The notes: generated by a model from the letters alone, not told the origin. 64,000 nt of DNA from Bacilli bacterium (GCA_017433415.1 JAFRHI010000023.1:16520-80519); one strand, 5' to 3'. Numbered from the stretch's first letter, positions 1 through 9,993 are shown. Numbers and translations: made by a program.

Positions 1-1068
1 AATTTAGATGATGAATATTTAGAACTTAATGAAGATGATAGAGAAGAAATAGAAATTAATATTGATGTTGATACTAATTCGTTTAAAAGATTCTTTAAGA
101 GAATGTGGAGAAATTTAGAATACTTTTATAATGAGCATAAACTTATTTGTTTGGGAGTATTAGCTATAGTAGGAATGGTTTTTGTATATAATTCCTATAA
201 GTATATTTTTGTTACTAATAGAATTTATAAACAAGGAGAAATTTATTCTGTTAATGGTTACAATATGAAAATAAATGCTACATATTTTACTGATAAAAGT
301 TATAATGGAGAAATAATTTCTAAGAGTAGTAATTTTATAATAGTAGATCTTGAGATTACAAATAATTCTGCACCTAGGAAAATAGATATGAATAAGTTTC
401 ATTTGAAGAGTGGTACAGAAGATTATACAACAACAGAAAAGATGTATGCTAATGAATTCCAGGATTTAGGAAATTGCTATGATAGAGTTAGAGAATTAAA
501 AAGAGATGAAACGGTAAGAGCTATTGTTGTTTATAAAGTTAAAGCAAAACATAAAAAGAATAGTTTTACATTGTTCTATCAAGAAGATAAAGTTTTAAGA
601 AGAATTAGATTGAATGTAAAAGATATAAGTAAAATAAAAGATAGTAAGAAATTAGAATTAGGAGATGACTTAACTTTTAGTTTAAAAAATGATGAAAAAA
701 GTTTTTCTTTAGATAGTTATGGTTTCGATAAAACTATGGATTATACAGTTAGGTCATGCAATACTACTAAATGTTTTACTAAGAGTGATAAATATAGTGC
801 TAATGATGGCTATTTAATTCTTAAAATTGATTTTGCTTCAAGTGATTTTGAGGGCAAAGACATGATTGACTTTTCTACTAAATATGGTAAAATTATTTAT
901 AAGAATAGTGAAGCTGAAGATGAGGAAATTGAATTTAAATATCCGTTTAATAGAGTGGCAACAGGAAAATATATTTATACCTTGGTTCCAGATGATATGG
1001 ATGAATCTGAATCAATTGAAATAGATTATGTTATTAGGAATAAGAGGTATAAATATAAATTAAAATAA
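1..1068 (+). CDS. Membrane protein with acidic cytosolic leader, 5'-truncated by window edge
   Basis: The reading frame is open from base 1, so the gene starts upstream. The visible part begins with an acidic stretch rich in D and E, then a single membrane segment just after the in-frame ATG at 103 (ICLGVLAIVGMVFVYNS). The remaining roughly 280 residues are presumably outside the cell. That part looks like beta-rich repeats with two cysteines close together (SCNTTKC). I do not recognise the family. It ends 20 bp before the next gene and lies in the same direction as the Tad/T4SS-like locus, so it is probably its first visible member. A start at 103 would be possible but has no ribosome binding site, whereas the upstream frame continues without a stop. 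Confidence 0.75.
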   Translation, partial: NLDDEYLELNEDDREEIEINIDVDTNSFKRFFKRMWRNLEYFYNEHKLICLGVLAIVGMVFVYNSYKYIFVTNRIYKQGEIYSVNGYNMKINATYFTDKSYNGEIISKSSNFIIVDLEITNNSAPRKIDMNKFHLKSGTEDYTTTEKMYANEFQDLGNCYDRVRELKRDETVRAIVVYKVKAKHKKNSFTLFYQEDKVLRRIRLNVKDISKIKDSKKLELGDDLTFSLKNDEKSFSLDSYGFDKTMDYTVRSCNTTKCFTKSDKYSANDGYLILKIDFASSDFEGKDMIDFSTKYGKIIYKNSEAEDEEIEFKYPFNRVATGKYIYTLVPDDMDESESIEIDYVIRNKRYKYKLK

Positions 1069-1088
1069 AAGAATATAAGGAGAAATTT

Positions 1089-2885
1089 ATGAATAAATCA
1101 GTAAAAAACAAATTAAGATTACTTGTTACTGTTGGAATAATATTTCTATTTGTGTGGTTTTTAGTATTGTCACCAATGATTACATTTCATAATAATGAGA
1201 AAAAGTTAGAAAATGCGGCTAGAAGATATTTTGATTTGAATAGTAATCAGTTGCCAACTGGTGAAAGAATAAAAACAGTTACATTAAAAACTTTATATCA
1301 TAAGTCATTTATTGAAAGTGATTTGTTTATGCCTTACAGTAAGAAAACTTGTTCTGTTGATGATAGTTGGGTAAAAGTAAAACGTGTTAATAATGAATAT
1401 AAATATTATGTGTATTTAGATTGTGGAGTTTTATCTTCAACTATTGATCATAAAGGACCAACAATTAAGTTAAATGGTGATATGGAGATGGTTGTTGGTA
1501 AAGGTGAGAAATATAGTGAACAAGGTGTTAAGAGTGTTGTTGATAACTCTGATGGTAAAATGAAGGTAGAAGATGTAACTATTAAGAGTAATGTTGATAC
1601 TTCTAAAGTTGGAGAATATGAAGTTAATTATATTGCTTTTGATGGTTTGGCTAATAAAACAGTTACAACTAGGAAGGTTACAGTGGTTCAGAAATTGAAT
1701 AGTACTGTTAAACAAGAAACAGATGGAGTTGGATATTATAGTGGATATAATCCAAATAATTATGTTTATTTTTCAAATATGTTGTTTAGAATAGTTGGAT
1801 TAGACGGAGATAATGTTCGGATTGTTGCGGATAAAGATATTGCTAATGTTAATTTCGATGGAATTGATAAATGGTTAGAATACTATGAGGAACATTTAAC
1901 AGATAGTGCAAAGAAATTAATGGTTGATTCTAAATATTGTAATATGACAATTTCTGATGATGCATTAGATACTACACAATGTAATAGTTATTCAAAGAAA
2001 AAGAAAATTGGTATTATTTCAATAGATGATGCTAATAGGGCAGAAGATTCTAATGGTGGTAATTATTTATTGCAAAAGACTATTACTTGGTTTTCTAATC
2101 CTAAAGATAAAGATAATGCTTATGCATATAGAATTATGTTTTTTGGTTCTTTAAAGCATTATATGAGTTTTGAAAAGGTTCATAATTTTGGTGTTAGACC
2201 TGTTATTACAATAAAAGGTGATACTTTAATTAAAAATGGTAGTGGAACAGAAAGTGATCCATATATGTTTGAAGATTATGTAAAGCCAAAAGCTCACGTT
2301 GAAGTTAATACGAGACCGGTTGGTGAATATATTTCATATAGTGGTTACTTATGGAGAATAGCTGAAGTTAATCCAGATGGAACAACGAGAATTATTTGTG
2401 AACAGTCTTTATATGATAATGGTAAATTAATTAAAATATTTTATAAAGTTAAAAATGCCAAAGTTGTCATGTATAATCCTACTCAAAAAGGTAATGTTGG
2501 TTATGTAATTAATAATAAATCTAGTGAATTTGTTGATACAAAATATTTTGTTAAATTTAATGAGAGTGTTCCAATATATAAGGAAGAACCAAATTATGGA
2601 CAAGAGGTAGATATAAAGAAATATAAAGTAAAAATATCTTCACCTAATATGTATGAAATGTTTAGCGCTACTACTGACAATTCGCTTATTTCTTCTTACT
2701 GGTTTGTTAATACTACTAAAAGTAAAGTTGAAAATCCAGGTATGAGTGAAACGGGTGCTGTTATGTATGGTAGTGAGTCTTCTTACTATACTTATGGTAT
2801 AAGACCTGTTGGTGTGCTTGATAAGAAGTGTTTAATAAGTAGTGGTAAGGGTACTAAAGAAAGTCCATACATTATTACAAAGTAG
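1089..2885 (+). CDS. Membrane-anchored surface protein: pilin-like domain, DUF5011-type Ig domain, two DUF6273-like domains
   Basis: 598 residues, start supported by AAGGAG. One N-terminal membrane segment (about residues 10-30) carries no prepilin cleavage motif. Residues about 38-115 match the ectodomain of the prepilin encoded at 35308 and of the protein at 25177: an A-x-(K/R)-x-Y helix, an LP turn, and V-x-V...Y-x-Y...L-x-CG strands. Residues about 120-205 resemble a DUF5011/bacterial Ig-like domain. Two copies of a DUF6273-like module follow (about 210-397 and 400-598), each with a W/FRI strand near its start and an RPV...GSGTExxPY ending. Likely a surface or pilus-tip component acting with the sortase and large exported protein downstream. 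The domain names are inferred from pattern only. Confidence 0.7.
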   Translation: MNKSVKNKLRLLVTVGIIFLFVWFLVLSPMITFHNNEKKLENAARRYFDLNSNQLPTGERIKTVTLKTLYHKSFIESDLFMPYSKKTCSVDDSWVKVKRVNNEYKYYVYLDCGVLSSTIDHKGPTIKLNGDMEMVVGKGEKYSEQGVKSVVDNSDGKMKVEDVTIKSNVDTSKVGEYEVNYIAFDGLANKTVTTRKVTVVQKLNSTVKQETDGVGYYSGYNPNNYVYFSNMLFRIVGLDGDNVRIVADKDIANVNFDGIDKWLEYYEEHLTDSAKKLMVDSKYCNMTISDDALDTTQCNSYSKKKKIGIISIDDANRAEDSNGGNYLLQKTITWFSNPKDKDNAYAYRIMFFGSLKHYMSFEKVHNFGVRPVITIKGDTLIKNGSGTESDPYMFEDYVKPKAHVEVNTRPVGEYISYSGYLWRIAEVNPDGTTRIICEQSLYDNGKLIKIFYKVKNAKVVMYNPTQKGNVGYVINNKSSEFVDTKYFVKFNESVPIYKEEPNYGQEVDIKKYKVKISSPNMYEMFSATTDNSLISSYWFVNTTKSKVENPGMSETGAVMYGSESSYYTYGIRPVGVLDKKCLISSGKGTKESPYIITK

Positions 2886-2897
2886 GTGGTGATAGTA

Positions 2898-3719
2898 GTG
2901 AAAAAGAAAAAGAAATTAAAAAATAAAGTTGGGAAAAAGCAAATCTTTCTGCTGGGAATTTCTGCATTGATTGTACTAGCGTTGCTTTTCCTCTTTTGCG
3001 TTTATGTCTTTGGTTTTTTTGGTAATAAATACCGAATAGAATCAAGAACTAAAAATGTTATAGAGGCAAAAAAGAAAGATGATGAAAACATAAAAACAGT
3101 TGGTTGGATTAGAGTACAGGGTACGAACATAGATTATCCGGTAATATATGCACCAGGATATGATTTTTCAGCTAAAGTTGATGATTTTGCTTGGATAGAA
3201 GTTGAATTTAATGAGTTAAATAATATTGTGTATATTTCAGGTCATAATATTAAAAATTTATCTAAAAATCCAATTATAGGTGATAAAAGTCATACAAGAT
3301 TTGAACAACTGATGGCATATACATATTATGATTTTGTAAAAGATAATCAATTTATTCAATATACTTTTAATGGAAAAGATTATCTTTATAAAATATATTC
3401 TGTTTCTTATGTTGATTTTTATAAACTTGATTTGTACAATCTTGGTCCATATGATGGAGATCGAATGGAGAGGTATATAGAAGCGACAAAAGCGCAAAGC
3501 CTTTTCAACTTTGATGTTGATGTCAAGAATACAGATAAAATTATTTCACTAGATACTTGTACAAGAATGTATGGTGAAATATCAACTATGCATTTTAGAG
3601 TTAATGGTAGACTTTTACGAAAAGGTGAAGCTGCTAAAATAAGTAAAGTTACTACTAATTCGAAGTATGAAGAAATAGAAAAAATAATGGAAGGAGAAAA
3701 GAAATATGAAGATGCATAA
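2898..3719 (+). CDS. Class B-like sortase
   Basis: Membrane-anchored transpeptidase of 273 residues that would join surface proteins to peptidoglycan or to each other. An N-terminal membrane segment (about residues 12-38) precedes a sortase core. The catalytic triad is visible: His116 in YISGHN, Cys221 in SLDTCT and Arg234 in HFRVNGR. The extra helix region between the His and the Cys suits class B. GTG 2898 is chosen because AGGTGGTG lies six bases before it; in-frame GTGs at 2886 and 2889 lie inside that ribosome binding site. The gene follows the preceding one directly and overlaps the next by 14 bp. No sorting motif with membrane tail is visible in the neighbouring proteins, so its substrate is unknown. 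Confidence 0.9.
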   Translation: MKKKKKLKNKVGKKQIFLLGISALIVLALLFLFCVYVFGFFGNKYRIESRTKNVIEAKKKDDENIKTVGWIRVQGTNIDYPVIYAPGYDFSAKVDDFAWIEVEFNELNNIVYISGHNIKNLSKNPIIGDKSHTRFEQLMAYTYYDFVKDNQFIQYTFNGKDYLYKIYSVSYVDFYKLDLYNLGPYDGDRMERYIEATKAQSLFNFDVDVKNTDKIISLDTCTRMYGEISTMHFRVNGRLLRKGEAAKISKVTTNSKYEEIEKIMEGEKKYEDA

Positions 3720-6700
3720 GAAAAAGATGTTAGGGGTTTTTGGTTTTTTGATAGTTTTAGCAGTTTTCTTTGCTTATAAATCATTTAGTTCAGTACTAGC
3801 TGCTCCTGGTGAGCCAGATCCATCACCGCCAAAAAATTGTGCTGTTAGTGATGAGAATCAAGTAAATTTAGCAAAATACTATGGTGTTATTGCTGAATGG
3901 AATGAAGAAAGTATTACTGTAGATGGTAGAGAATATGGTCCAAATACTGTAGTTGTGATAACAAGTAAACATGGTTCTTTTAGGGTAAGTGCATTAGAGT
4001 TAAATACTAATTACATTGATGCACAATTTACTCAAGATGGATATTATTATAATATTGATGGTAAACCTGGTGTTGTTAATGGCAATGGTAGTTATATAGT
4101 ATTGCCAATAAATAAAAACACGCCTCCGGGTACTACTATAAAACTTAAAATGGCTTTGTCAGAAACAGATAGTGGTGTACCTCATTGTTCTTCTTTAGCA
4201 GCTTTAAATGGTGATGGTACAGGATCTACATATGGAAGAATTATAGAAATTGAAATTCCTGCGCTTTTTAATGTAGTTCTTGATAATGTTCATAATCCTG
4301 AATTTGCTAATGAAACAGATCTTGTTAGTGATAGTCCATGTAAGCAATTACGTGTAACACCTGCTGGTGAAAGCACTCCAAATGCGGAAGAATCTTTTTA
4401 TAGAGCAAAACTTCCATATTGCTTTAATTCTAGTGTTTCAAGTGCGTATAAGAGAGAAACTGTATCTGATCTTGTTAGTAATATAAGATCAGTATGGAAA
4501 ACCAGCAGCGATTATACTGCTACTAATAATCATACTAGTAATGAGACTTGGACATTAAATTTTGAGGAGAGTAAGGCCAAAGCGTTGGGAAAAAGTGAGC
4601 ACTCATTTATATTTAGTGAAAAACTTTGGTTTAAAAATGTAGATGAGTCTAAAGTAAAGGAAGCAATTGGTGATAGTTATTCTAATTATGTAGAGGATTA
4701 TTACCAAATACGTTGTGTTAAGGGGAGTAATGGTGCAAAAGATGATATTTATCTTTTGACTAAATGTACTGCTCAATGGAATGCTGATCACAGTATAAAT
4801 AGTGATGGTAGTTGTATATATATTAATAAAAATGGAATTGATGAAATAGCAACTGTTCCTAGACAGTCATTAACATATTTAAGTGAGTGTACTAATCCAG
4901 CTGGTAGTGCTGGCTCTGCTACAAACAAAATAGAATTAAAATGTAATTCTAAGCCAAATAAATGGGATTCTTCGGATCCAACTAATCCTAGCAAAAATGA
5001 TTTTACTAATTTATATACACATTATTATTCATATCGAGATGAAAATGGTAAAGAATTAGATAAAAGATATGATAATACTACTGAAAATATTGATTTAGAT
5101 AAATATGATCTTGTTTATAATATTGATGCTAATGTTGATTATTATTATGCTACTGAAAAATGGACTAGATCATATCCTTATCCTGAATGGGATGGTAATA
5201 ATGTTAATGGAAGTAAAATGGAAGGCGCAAAATGCGACTTAAAATGTGAGGAAGTAGTTGAAGTAAAATATGGACCTCCGGCAGCAATTAAAGCTGGATT
5301 GTGTTTTGAATATCAAATTCAAGTAACGAGTAAGGTTCAGTGTAATGGTGATGTTATTGGTGATGTTCCAACTCCACCTAATCTTTGTTCACCTGTTCCG
5401 TATTGTAATGATCTTTCTAATTATATGCATCAAGCTGGTCCAACGGAACAATACGATAAATGTGTCAAATCTTGTGATGGTGGAAAATATACTAAAAAGT
5501 GTAGTGATAAGTGCTATAAAAAAGTTTATGGAAAATCTTCAAAATCAAAAGCTAGTAAAATGGCTGCAGCTAGTGTAGCAACAGCTACTTTAGAGAAAAC
5601 AGGGGCTACAGTTACTGCTACTTGTACTAGAGAAGAAGTAGCTAATAGGGATCCTAAATGTTATGCCGGTAAATACTCATATAATAATGGAACAATTTCT
5701 TGGAATAGCGCTAGTGGAGAAACATATGCTAGATATTATTTTGATGTTGAGTTTGATCGTACTAAAAATGATCATTTGAATCCTAGTGGTCGTTATTATC
5801 TTCCTATAAATGGATTTAAAACGCATGTTAATTCTGTTGATGGTAATAATTATTCAAGTGCTTGTTCTAATGTATGTCGTTTTTCTAATTCTAATTGCCC
5901 AGCAAGTTATAAAGTAAATGGATATTACTTTTATAATGAAGAGGACATAGAAAAATATTATCAATCTGCTATGGATTCTTATAAGTCTGCTATTTCGAAG
6001 TGTACTGCAGCTGCAAAATGTACTACAAAGACTGCAAACTTTACAATTCAAGCATCATATATTGATTCAAGTGATAAGAAAGAGATTATAACATTTCCAT
6101 ATAGTACGGAACCTGATAAATTAGAATCAAGTGAGACAGATGAAAATGTTTGTAAGAATAGTGGTATGCTTGAAGCACCACATATATTATTAAATTTTGG
6201 TGGATGTTATGGTGGCTGCCCTAATAATAATGAGTATCATGCTCATTGGAGTTTCCCTGGAACTTATAGAGATAATAAGCATAAAACTTATACTTATGAA
6301 GATAAATCTAAGGATTCTAGATGGAAAGGAATTCCTGATAAATTCTGTGTTAAAGAAGATGTTAAAAATGTAAATACTGGCTGGTGGAAAATGTTCTTTA
6401 GCCATTATAGTGATGAAGTTATTAAATCTAAAGGTATTGATCCAGAATATTATCAAAATGCTTATGGAGATGCTACTGATAAGCCAGATGCAGATGGTTG
6501 GAATATAAAAGGTAGTACAACTAATTTTGGACATTTCGGTTGGGATATTGATGTTGAATGTTTCTATGCAATAAGTAGACCACCAACATGTCCTTCTGGT
6601 GATCCAGATTGTTCAGGTGGTGGAGGTGATGATCTATCAACGACACTAAGAATAAGACCTGTTGATTTGAATAATATGTTCCCTAATCAAGAAGGAAAAT

Positions 6701-7080
6701 CAGTTGAAGAGACAAGAGGATTTAACTGGACGGAATACGCTACTGATTTAAAAAATCCTGCTAATCCGTCATTACCTGATGAATATAGTGAAAAGGTTAT
6801 GAAAGCCGGATATAGTGTATACGATAGTGATGAAAATCTTGATTATGAAATTTATTTAACACCAACGCTTATAAATAAATTACGTAAAAAGGATATTCAA
6901 CCTAGAGATTATACTGGTGAATTTATCCTTAGCAACGGTGTTCCAAATGCTTATAAGAGTGGTTTACTTAGAACTGGTGAATTAGCTCACTGTGAAGGAT
7001 GTAAGATTCCTAATGAATCAATTCTTGGTTGTGTTGATATTGAAAACTGGAAATCTACAAAGTGCTTAGGTATAGAGTAA
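3706..7080 (+). CDS. Giant Cys-rich exported protein (1124 aa)
   Basis: Start ATG 3706 has AAGGAG at the right distance and overlaps the sortase gene by 14 bp, implying coupled translation. A signal peptide is clear: lysine-rich start, hydrophobic core, LAA-PG cleavage-like site near residue 28. The mature protein is hydrophilic and carries more than 35 cysteines, many in pairs (KCYKK, CSNVC, CYGGC, CEGC), which suggests a disulfide-stabilised extracellular protein. A glycine-rich hinge (SGGGGDD) at about residue 970 separates a C-terminal domain. I recognise no known domain, LPxTG-like motif or C-terminal anchor. Its position between the sortase and the Tad genes suggests an adhesin or pilus-associated surface protein; this is inference. 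Confidence 0.8.
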   Translation: MKMHKKKMLGVFGFLIVLAVFFAYKSFSSVLAAPGEPDPSPPKNCAVSDENQVNLAKYYGVIAEWNEESITVDGREYGPNTVVVITSKHGSFRVSALELNTNYIDAQFTQDGYYYNIDGKPGVVNGNGSYIVLPINKNTPPGTTIKLKMALSETDSGVPHCSSLAALNGDGTGSTYGRIIEIEIPALFNVVLDNVHNPEFANETDLVSDSPCKQLRVTPAGESTPNAEESFYRAKLPYCFNSSVSSAYKRETVSDLVSNIRSVWKTSSDYTATNNHTSNETWTLNFEESKAKALGKSEHSFIFSEKLWFKNVDESKVKEAIGDSYSNYVEDYYQIRCVKGSNGAKDDIYLLTKCTAQWNADHSINSDGSCIYINKNGIDEIATVPRQSLTYLSECTNPAGSAGSATNKIELKCNSKPNKWDSSDPTNPSKNDFTNLYTHYYSYRDENGKELDKRYDNTTENIDLDKYDLVYNIDANVDYYYATEKWTRSYPYPEWDGNNVNGSKMEGAKCDLKCEEVVEVKYGPPAAIKAGLCFEYQIQVTSKVQCNGDVIGDVPTPPNLCSPVPYCNDLSNYMHQAGPTEQYDKCVKSCDGGKYTKKCSDKCYKKVYGKSSKSKASKMAAASVATATLEKTGATVTATCTREEVANRDPKCYAGKYSYNNGTISWNSASGETYARYYFDVEFDRTKNDHLNPSGRYYLPINGFKTHVNSVDGNNYSSACSNVCRFSNSNCPASYKVNGYYFYNEEDIEKYYQSAMDSYKSAISKCTAAAKCTTKTANFTIQASYIDSSDKKEIITFPYSTEPDKLESSETDENVCKNSGMLEAPHILLNFGGCYGGCPNNNEYHAHWSFPGTYRDNKHKTYTYEDKSKDSRWKGIPDKFCVKEDVKNVNTGWWKMFFSHYSDEVIKSKGIDPEYYQNAYGDATDKPDADGWNIKGSTTNFGHFGWDIDVECFYAISRPPTCPSGDPDCSGGGGDDLSTTLRIRPVDLNNMFPNQEGKSVEETRGFNWTEYATDLKNPANPSLPDEYSEKVMKAGYSVYDSDENLDYEIYLTPTLINKLRKKDIQPRDYTGEFILSNGVPNAYKSGLLRTGELAHCEGCKIPNESILGCVDIENWKSTKCLGIE

Positions 7081-7102
7081 AATGAGGAGGTTATATTAAG
7101 GT

Positions 7103-7597
7103 ATGAATAAAGGTATGTTAACTATAGGAATTATACTTCTTAGTATAATTGCCTTGTTACTTGTAAATGTTTTGACAAATTTTTCTACAGGTAGTGAACT
7201 TGATTATTACCTAGTTAAAGAAGTAACTGATGCAGCTATGGATGATTCACGTGATGTAGTACATGATAATAGATGTGGTTTAGCAAGAATTGATAGAGAA
7301 AGATTTGTAGAAAGTTTTATTTGGAGATTTGTAAGAGGTATCGATGCTACTAGAGCTTATGATATAAAATTCTATGATATTTCTGAACAACCTCCTAAAG
7401 TAAGTGTTAAAGTTGATTCATTAACAGTACTTGCATTTAATGCTGGCGGCGACAATCCTGAGACTGTTGCTGCCGACATTACAACTAGTTATGATGCTAT
7501 AGGTGAATCTAACGAATTATATAATGAAGTTATTGAAGAAGCACTACACGATAGTAAGAGTGATTTATGTACACCAGTGCTTGAAGAGGAAAAATAG
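7103..7597 (+). CDS. TadE-like pseudopilin / small membrane-anchored protein
   Basis: 164 residues with a very short N-terminus (MNKGM), one hydrophobic segment (residues 6-26), then an extracytoplasmic domain. This layout is typical of TadE/TadF-like pseudopilins of Flp pili, where a short leader ending in Gly precedes the hydrophobic helix. The domain contains two cysteines (NRCGLA, DLCTP) that could pair. The ribosome binding region is odd: a strong GAGGAGG lies 12 bp upstream of the ATG and a second AAGG is almost adjacent to it. It lies 22 bp after the giant exported protein and 15 bp before the CpaB-like gene, so it belongs to the pilus cluster. The family assignment rests on architecture and context rather than clear similarity. 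Confidence 0.65.
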   Translation: MNKGMLTIGIILLSIIALLLVNVLTNFSTGSELDYYLVKEVTDAAMDDSRDVVHDNRCGLARIDRERFVESFIWRFVRGIDATRAYDIKFYDISEQPPKVSVKVDSLTVLAFNAGGDNPETVAADITTSYDAIGESNELYNEVIEEALHDSKSDLCTPVLEEEK

Positions 7598-7612
7598 AAA
7601 GGGTGAAGAAAA

Positions 7613-8419
7613 ATGGGTAGTTTAGCAACGGGATTAAAAAAGTTTTTACAAAATAAAAACACTGTTACTGTTGTTGGTATTGTTGTTGCAATATTTATAT
7701 TATATATTGCATATACTATGAGAATTAATTCAGCAATAAATCCGGTAGTAGTACCATATGCTTTAGAACAAATACCAGCTGGTACACAGATAACATCTGG
7801 TATGGTTGATACTAGAGAAGTGCCACCGGCAATGCTTGAAGGTGATGTTATACGTAATGTTGGTGATGTTGTTGATAAGTATTCAGCTGCTGATACTGTT
7901 ATTCCAGAAGGAAGCTTGTTCTATAAAAGAGCAGTAGTTGAGAAAGAACAATTACCTGCAAATATTATTTTGGATTATCCAAAAGGATATGTATTGTATA
8001 ATTTGTCTGTTGATACTGATAGTACTTATGGTAACTCTGTTTATCCAGGAAATTATATTGATATTTATTTAAAGGCAGTAAATAAAGTTCCAGATAATCA
8101 AGTAGTGACACCAGATGCTGATAAGATAATGTTAGGTAGATTAATTTCTAATATTCATGTTTTAGCTGTAAAAGATGCTTCAGGGCAACCAGTATTCCAA
8201 AATATTGATGAAATGAGAACTCCTTCAATGGTTGTGTTTGCTGTTCCTGAGGAATATTATATTTTACTAAAGAAAGCTGAATTCATGAGATCTTATGATA
8301 CGACATTAATTTTAGTTCCAACTAATGAAAGTTTAAAAGAAGAACCAGGTGAGTTGGAAATAAGCAGTGAACAGTTGAAAAACTGGATAAATGCTAATAC
8401 TGTTTGGACAGAAAGTTAA
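7613..8419 (+). CDS. cpaB: SAF-domain pilus assembly protein, CpaB/RcpC-like
   Basis: 268 residues with one N-terminal membrane segment (about 18-37), followed by a SAF domain. The typical sequence is visible: a P-A-G-T-x-I-T-x-G-M-V turn at about residues 60-70, then a VVDKYSA...IPEGSLF segment. CpaB/RcpC proteins are exported components of Tad/Flp pilus systems, and this one sits directly before the TadA ATPase, as in canonical tad loci. The C-terminal half (about 115-245) fits the RcpC-type beta domain. Ribosome binding site GGGTGA precedes ATG 7613. Confidence 0.85.
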   Translation: MGSLATGLKKFLQNKNTVTVVGIVVAIFILYIAYTMRINSAINPVVVPYALEQIPAGTQITSGMVDTREVPPAMLEGDVIRNVGDVVDKYSAADTVIPEGSLFYKRAVVEKEQLPANIILDYPKGYVLYNLSVDTDSTYGNSVYPGNYIDIYLKAVNKVPDNQVVTPDADKIMLGRLISNIHVLAVKDASGQPVFQNIDEMRTPSMVVFAVPEEYYILLKKAEFMRSYDTTLILVPTNESLKEEPGELEISSEQLKNWINANTVWTES

Positions 8420-8442
8420 AATAAAAAAGGGATGTGAGCTAG

Positions 8443-9978
8443 ATGAACGAAAATATATTTGATAAGTTAGACTTTGGACCGTTCAAAGAATTATTAGACA
8501 ATGATGATATAACCGACGTTTCATATGATAATGGTGGGCAGATTTGGATTCGTTCTCTAACTCAAGGTTCCATGAGGGTTGAAATAGAAGGCGCAACTCC
8601 TGAATTTGTTGAAAAACTTGCTTTTCAATGTTCAAATGTAATGGGAACAACGTTTAATAATGCTAAACCATTTTTGGATGCAGAGTCATCTGAATTACGT
8701 ATGAACTTTGTACATCAATCTATAGCAACAAATGGAATTGCCCTAGTTATTCGTAAAACTCCAGCTAAGATTAGACTTGAAAAAGAAAAATTAATACAAG
8801 AAGATTATTTTACACCAGCTATACATGATTTTTTAATAAAATGTGTTCAAGGACATTGTAATATTATGGTTGCTGGTGAAACTGGTTCTGGTAAAACAGA
8901 ATTTATTAAATATTTAGCTAGTCATACGGCTACTAATGAAAAAATTATTACTATTGAAGATACTCTAGAGCTTCATTTAGATAAGATTTTTCCGCAAAGA
9001 GATATTGTTGCGATGAAGACTAATAATGTAGCTAGTTATTCTGATGTTTTGGTTACTTGTATGCGTCAGAATCCAAAATGGATTCTTTTGTCCGAGGTTC
9101 GTAGTGCTGAAGCTGTTTCAGCGGTGCGAAATTCTATTTCTTCAGGACATAATATTTTATCAACAATTCATGCGGATAAAGCATCAGCAATTCCTTATCG
9201 TCTTTATTCTTTAATGGAAACAGATTTGGATGTTCATCAGTTCTTATCGACTATTTATCGATATATTCAGTTAGGTGCACATATTAAAGCTTTTTATAGT
9301 AAAGAATATGGAAAGTTCCATCGTGAACTTGATGAAGTTTGTGAATTTTATGTTGATGATGAAAATGTTCCTAGATCACGAATTATTTATCAAAAAATAT
9401 TTGGAAAACCAATGATGTGTCGTCCTAGTGATCATTTGATTGAATATTTGGAAAATCAAAATATTGATGTTAGAGAGATAGTAGAGGGTCTTCCATTGGA
9501 ATTACCAATCATGGAGGCTCGAGATAATAGTAATATTCAAGATGCAAATATTAATCAGAATGTTCAAGAGGTACAACCTGCTAGTGAACAGGTGGTTTCT
9601 AATTCAGTTCCCCCTACAGGTGTTGTTTCGGAGCAAGTAGTTGAAGTTCCTATTACTCAACCAGAAAGTGTTATACCTGCTGCTCAACCAGAAAATGTTA
9701 TACCTGTTGTTCAGCCGGATAATGAAGTTGTTTCGGCACCGGTTGCTGTTAGTGAGCCAATTGAACAACAAAATGTGGTAAATACAAATGAAATTATTAA
9801 TGGACAAGCGCCAAGCGTTCCTGTGATGCAAAATGCTACGGATGTTCAGTTGGCAGCTATTCCAGCAGTTAATTCGTTTGTTCCACAGCAACAAGTGGTA
9901 ATTGAGACACCTGTTAATAATGTGGTGTCACCAGTAGGGAATACACCATTGAATGGGCTTGCTAAGCTTGAGGAATAA
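8443..9978 (+). CDS. tadA: TadA/CpaF-type secretion ATPase with long Pro/Val/Gln tail
   Basis: Hexameric motor ATPase of the GspE/VirB11 superfamily that powers pilus assembly. Residues 1-130 form the N-terminal domain. Walker A GETGSGKT lies at 145-152, the Asp box in EDTLEL follows, Walker B ILLSEVR comes next, and a His box is present in STIHADKA. These mark a CpaF/TadA-type enzyme. The catalytic core ends near residue 350. A further 160 or so residues are low complexity, rich in P, V, Q, N and E with PVVQPxN-type repeats, which CpaF proteins normally lack. The gene lies between the CpaB-like gene and tadB/tadC, the usual tad order. The tail could be a flexible docking arm for partner proteins; that is inference. 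Confidence 0.93.
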   Translation: MNENIFDKLDFGPFKELLDNDDITDVSYDNGGQIWIRSLTQGSMRVEIEGATPEFVEKLAFQCSNVMGTTFNNAKPFLDAESSELRMNFVHQSIATNGIALVIRKTPAKIRLEKEKLIQEDYFTPAIHDFLIKCVQGHCNIMVAGETGSGKTEFIKYLASHTATNEKIITIEDTLELHLDKIFPQRDIVAMKTNNVASYSDVLVTCMRQNPKWILLSEVRSAEAVSAVRNSISSGHNILSTIHADKASAIPYRLYSLMETDLDVHQFLSTIYRYIQLGAHIKAFYSKEYGKFHRELDEVCEFYVDDENVPRSRIIYQKIFGKPMMCRPSDHLIEYLENQNIDVREIVEGLPLELPIMEARDNSNIQDANINQNVQEVQPASEQVVSNSVPPTGVVSEQVVEVPITQPESVIPAAQPENVIPVVQPDNEVVSAPVAVSEPIEQQNVVNTNEIINGQAPSVPVMQNATDVQLAAIPAVNSFVPQQQVVIETPVNNVVSPVGNTPLNGLAKLEE

Positions 9979-9993
9979 AAGGAGTTGAGATTA

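Noticed and set aside
5345..5578. Other-frame ORFs inside the giant exported protein and similar long antisense frames elsewhere (for example 6190-6534, 16535-16993, 47009-47371)
   Set aside because: They lie inside clearly coding frames, have no ribosome binding sites and show shadow-like composition.
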